Assembly (NCBI RefSeq): GCF_001507855.1
Contig: NZ_LGEN01000029.1
Coordinates: forward strand, 1 to 43,342
DNA: 43,342 bases
From: Halomonas sp. 54_146
GTDB taxonomy: Bacteria > Pseudomonadota > Gammaproteobacteria > Pseudomonadales > Halomonadaceae
Reading direction: 5' to 3'
This document shows positions 43,213 to 43,342 of the stretch, in pieces. The stretch's first letter is position 1; each line of letters starts with the position of its first letter. The position numbers and the translations under genes were made by a program. Under the pieces are notes generated by a model. It was not told the DNA's origin, did no database searches, and saw only the letters and a list, made by a program, of their open reading frames with translations.

Positions 43213-43342
43213 TTGACATCCTCCGACCACTAAATCAGAGATGGTAGTGGCGAATTCCCAGGTCGTTACCTCCCTGGTTCCTGCTTCGTCGTCCGTTGCC
43301 TTCAATGCCTTGGCATTGCCGGTCTTACACAAACTCCACAGG
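43213..43342 (-). mobile_element. Right end of a second IS200/IS605-type element
   Basis: Read on the minus strand, this edge repeats the arrangement at the window start. A GAAGCAGGAACCAG block (complement of 43274-43287) sits in a 34-base segment with 30 matches. A subterminal hairpin CCACTA/TAGTGG (43227-43250) is followed by GGAGGATGTCAA ending at 43213. The spacer between blocks differs in sequence and length, so the two copies are related but not identical elements. The element points into the window, toward the giant gene start 78 bases away. Confidence 0.5.
43302..43340 (-). pseudogene. Possible C-terminal remnant of tnpB (partial, edge)
   Basis: One minus-strand frame reading from the window edge gives CGVCVRPAMPRH and then a TGA, about 17 bases before the conserved right-end block. 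A closing CG-x-x-VRP pattern is common after the zinc ribbon of TnpB-type nucleases. Only 12 residues are visible because the window ends, so this is a tentative call. Confidence 0.3.

Noticed and set aside
43147..43332. A 61-codon minus-strand open frame at the right edge
   Set aside because: It runs across the IS right end into flanking DNA and the junction lies inside it, so it is probably not a gene. The VEAGT/TTWE-like text in it also appears in one frame of the left copy.
1..43342. CRISPR arrays, tRNA or rRNA genes
   Set aside because: No regularly spaced direct repeats with unique spacers were seen. The tandem repeats found are contiguous. No T-loop-like GGTTCGA(A/T)TCC context or rRNA stretch was noticed by eye; a covariance-model scan would be more sensitive.

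Overview
The window looks like chromosomal DNA of a moderately halophilic gammaproteobacterium, most likely Halomonas or a close relative. The grounds are the proteobacterial gene set (pstSCAB, mlaA, hrpA, fadD, DUF3422), the acidic proteins and the general character of the sequences; this is inference without a search. No rRNA, tRNA or CRISPR was seen. Both edges carry the same kind of sequence in inverted orientation: the right (3') end of an IS200/IS605-type (TnpB) element, ending in TCAA and pointing inward. The window may therefore be the unique segment between two IS copies, for example a draft contig.

Layout. 130-4794: an acyl-CoA catabolic cluster, with an SDR hydroxyacyl-CoA dehydrogenase and an AMP-forming acyl-CoA ligase on the minus strand, a TetR regulator, and a divergent thiolase. 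4935-5747: a tandem-domain universal stress protein. 5772-16373: an arsenic region. It holds arsC with a chemoreceptor directly downstream, then divergently arsH, acr3, a small CC/Se-motif protein, an ArsP/DUF318-type permease, a CxxC thioredoxin-fold protein and an unrecognised helical protein. A DUF3422 protein follows, and then a minus-strand gapdh-arsJ pair for arsenate detoxification via 1-arseno-3-phosphoglycerate. Three near-identical 20-bp palindromic sites lie before arsC/arsH, the permease and gapdh, yet no arsR is present. 16501-20991: pstS-pstC-pstA-pstB with a Pho box and a strong terminator. 21056-22967: a Bcr/CflA MFS exporter and a TauE/SafE permease.

23136-32807 (minus strand) carries fadD, hrpA, a FabH-like synthase, then mlaA with a receiver/PP2C phosphatase and a STAS protein. 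33060-36511 carries a class II glutamine amidotransferase, a small membrane protein and a divergent S9 oligopeptidase. 36459-43134 is a tight three-gene light-signalling operon: a 1519-residue CheB-CheR-PAS-GGDEF-EAL protein, a bacteriophytochrome consisting only of the PAS-GAF-PHY sensory module, and heme oxygenase to make its biliverdin.

Two systems stand out. One is the phytochrome operon, whose photoreceptor has no output domain and is coupled to a giant chemotaxis/c-di-GMP protein. The other is the arsenic region, with its own chemoreceptor, redox accessories and shared operator. The window also has many 13-18 bp tandem duplications, several of them exactly at gene 3' ends.
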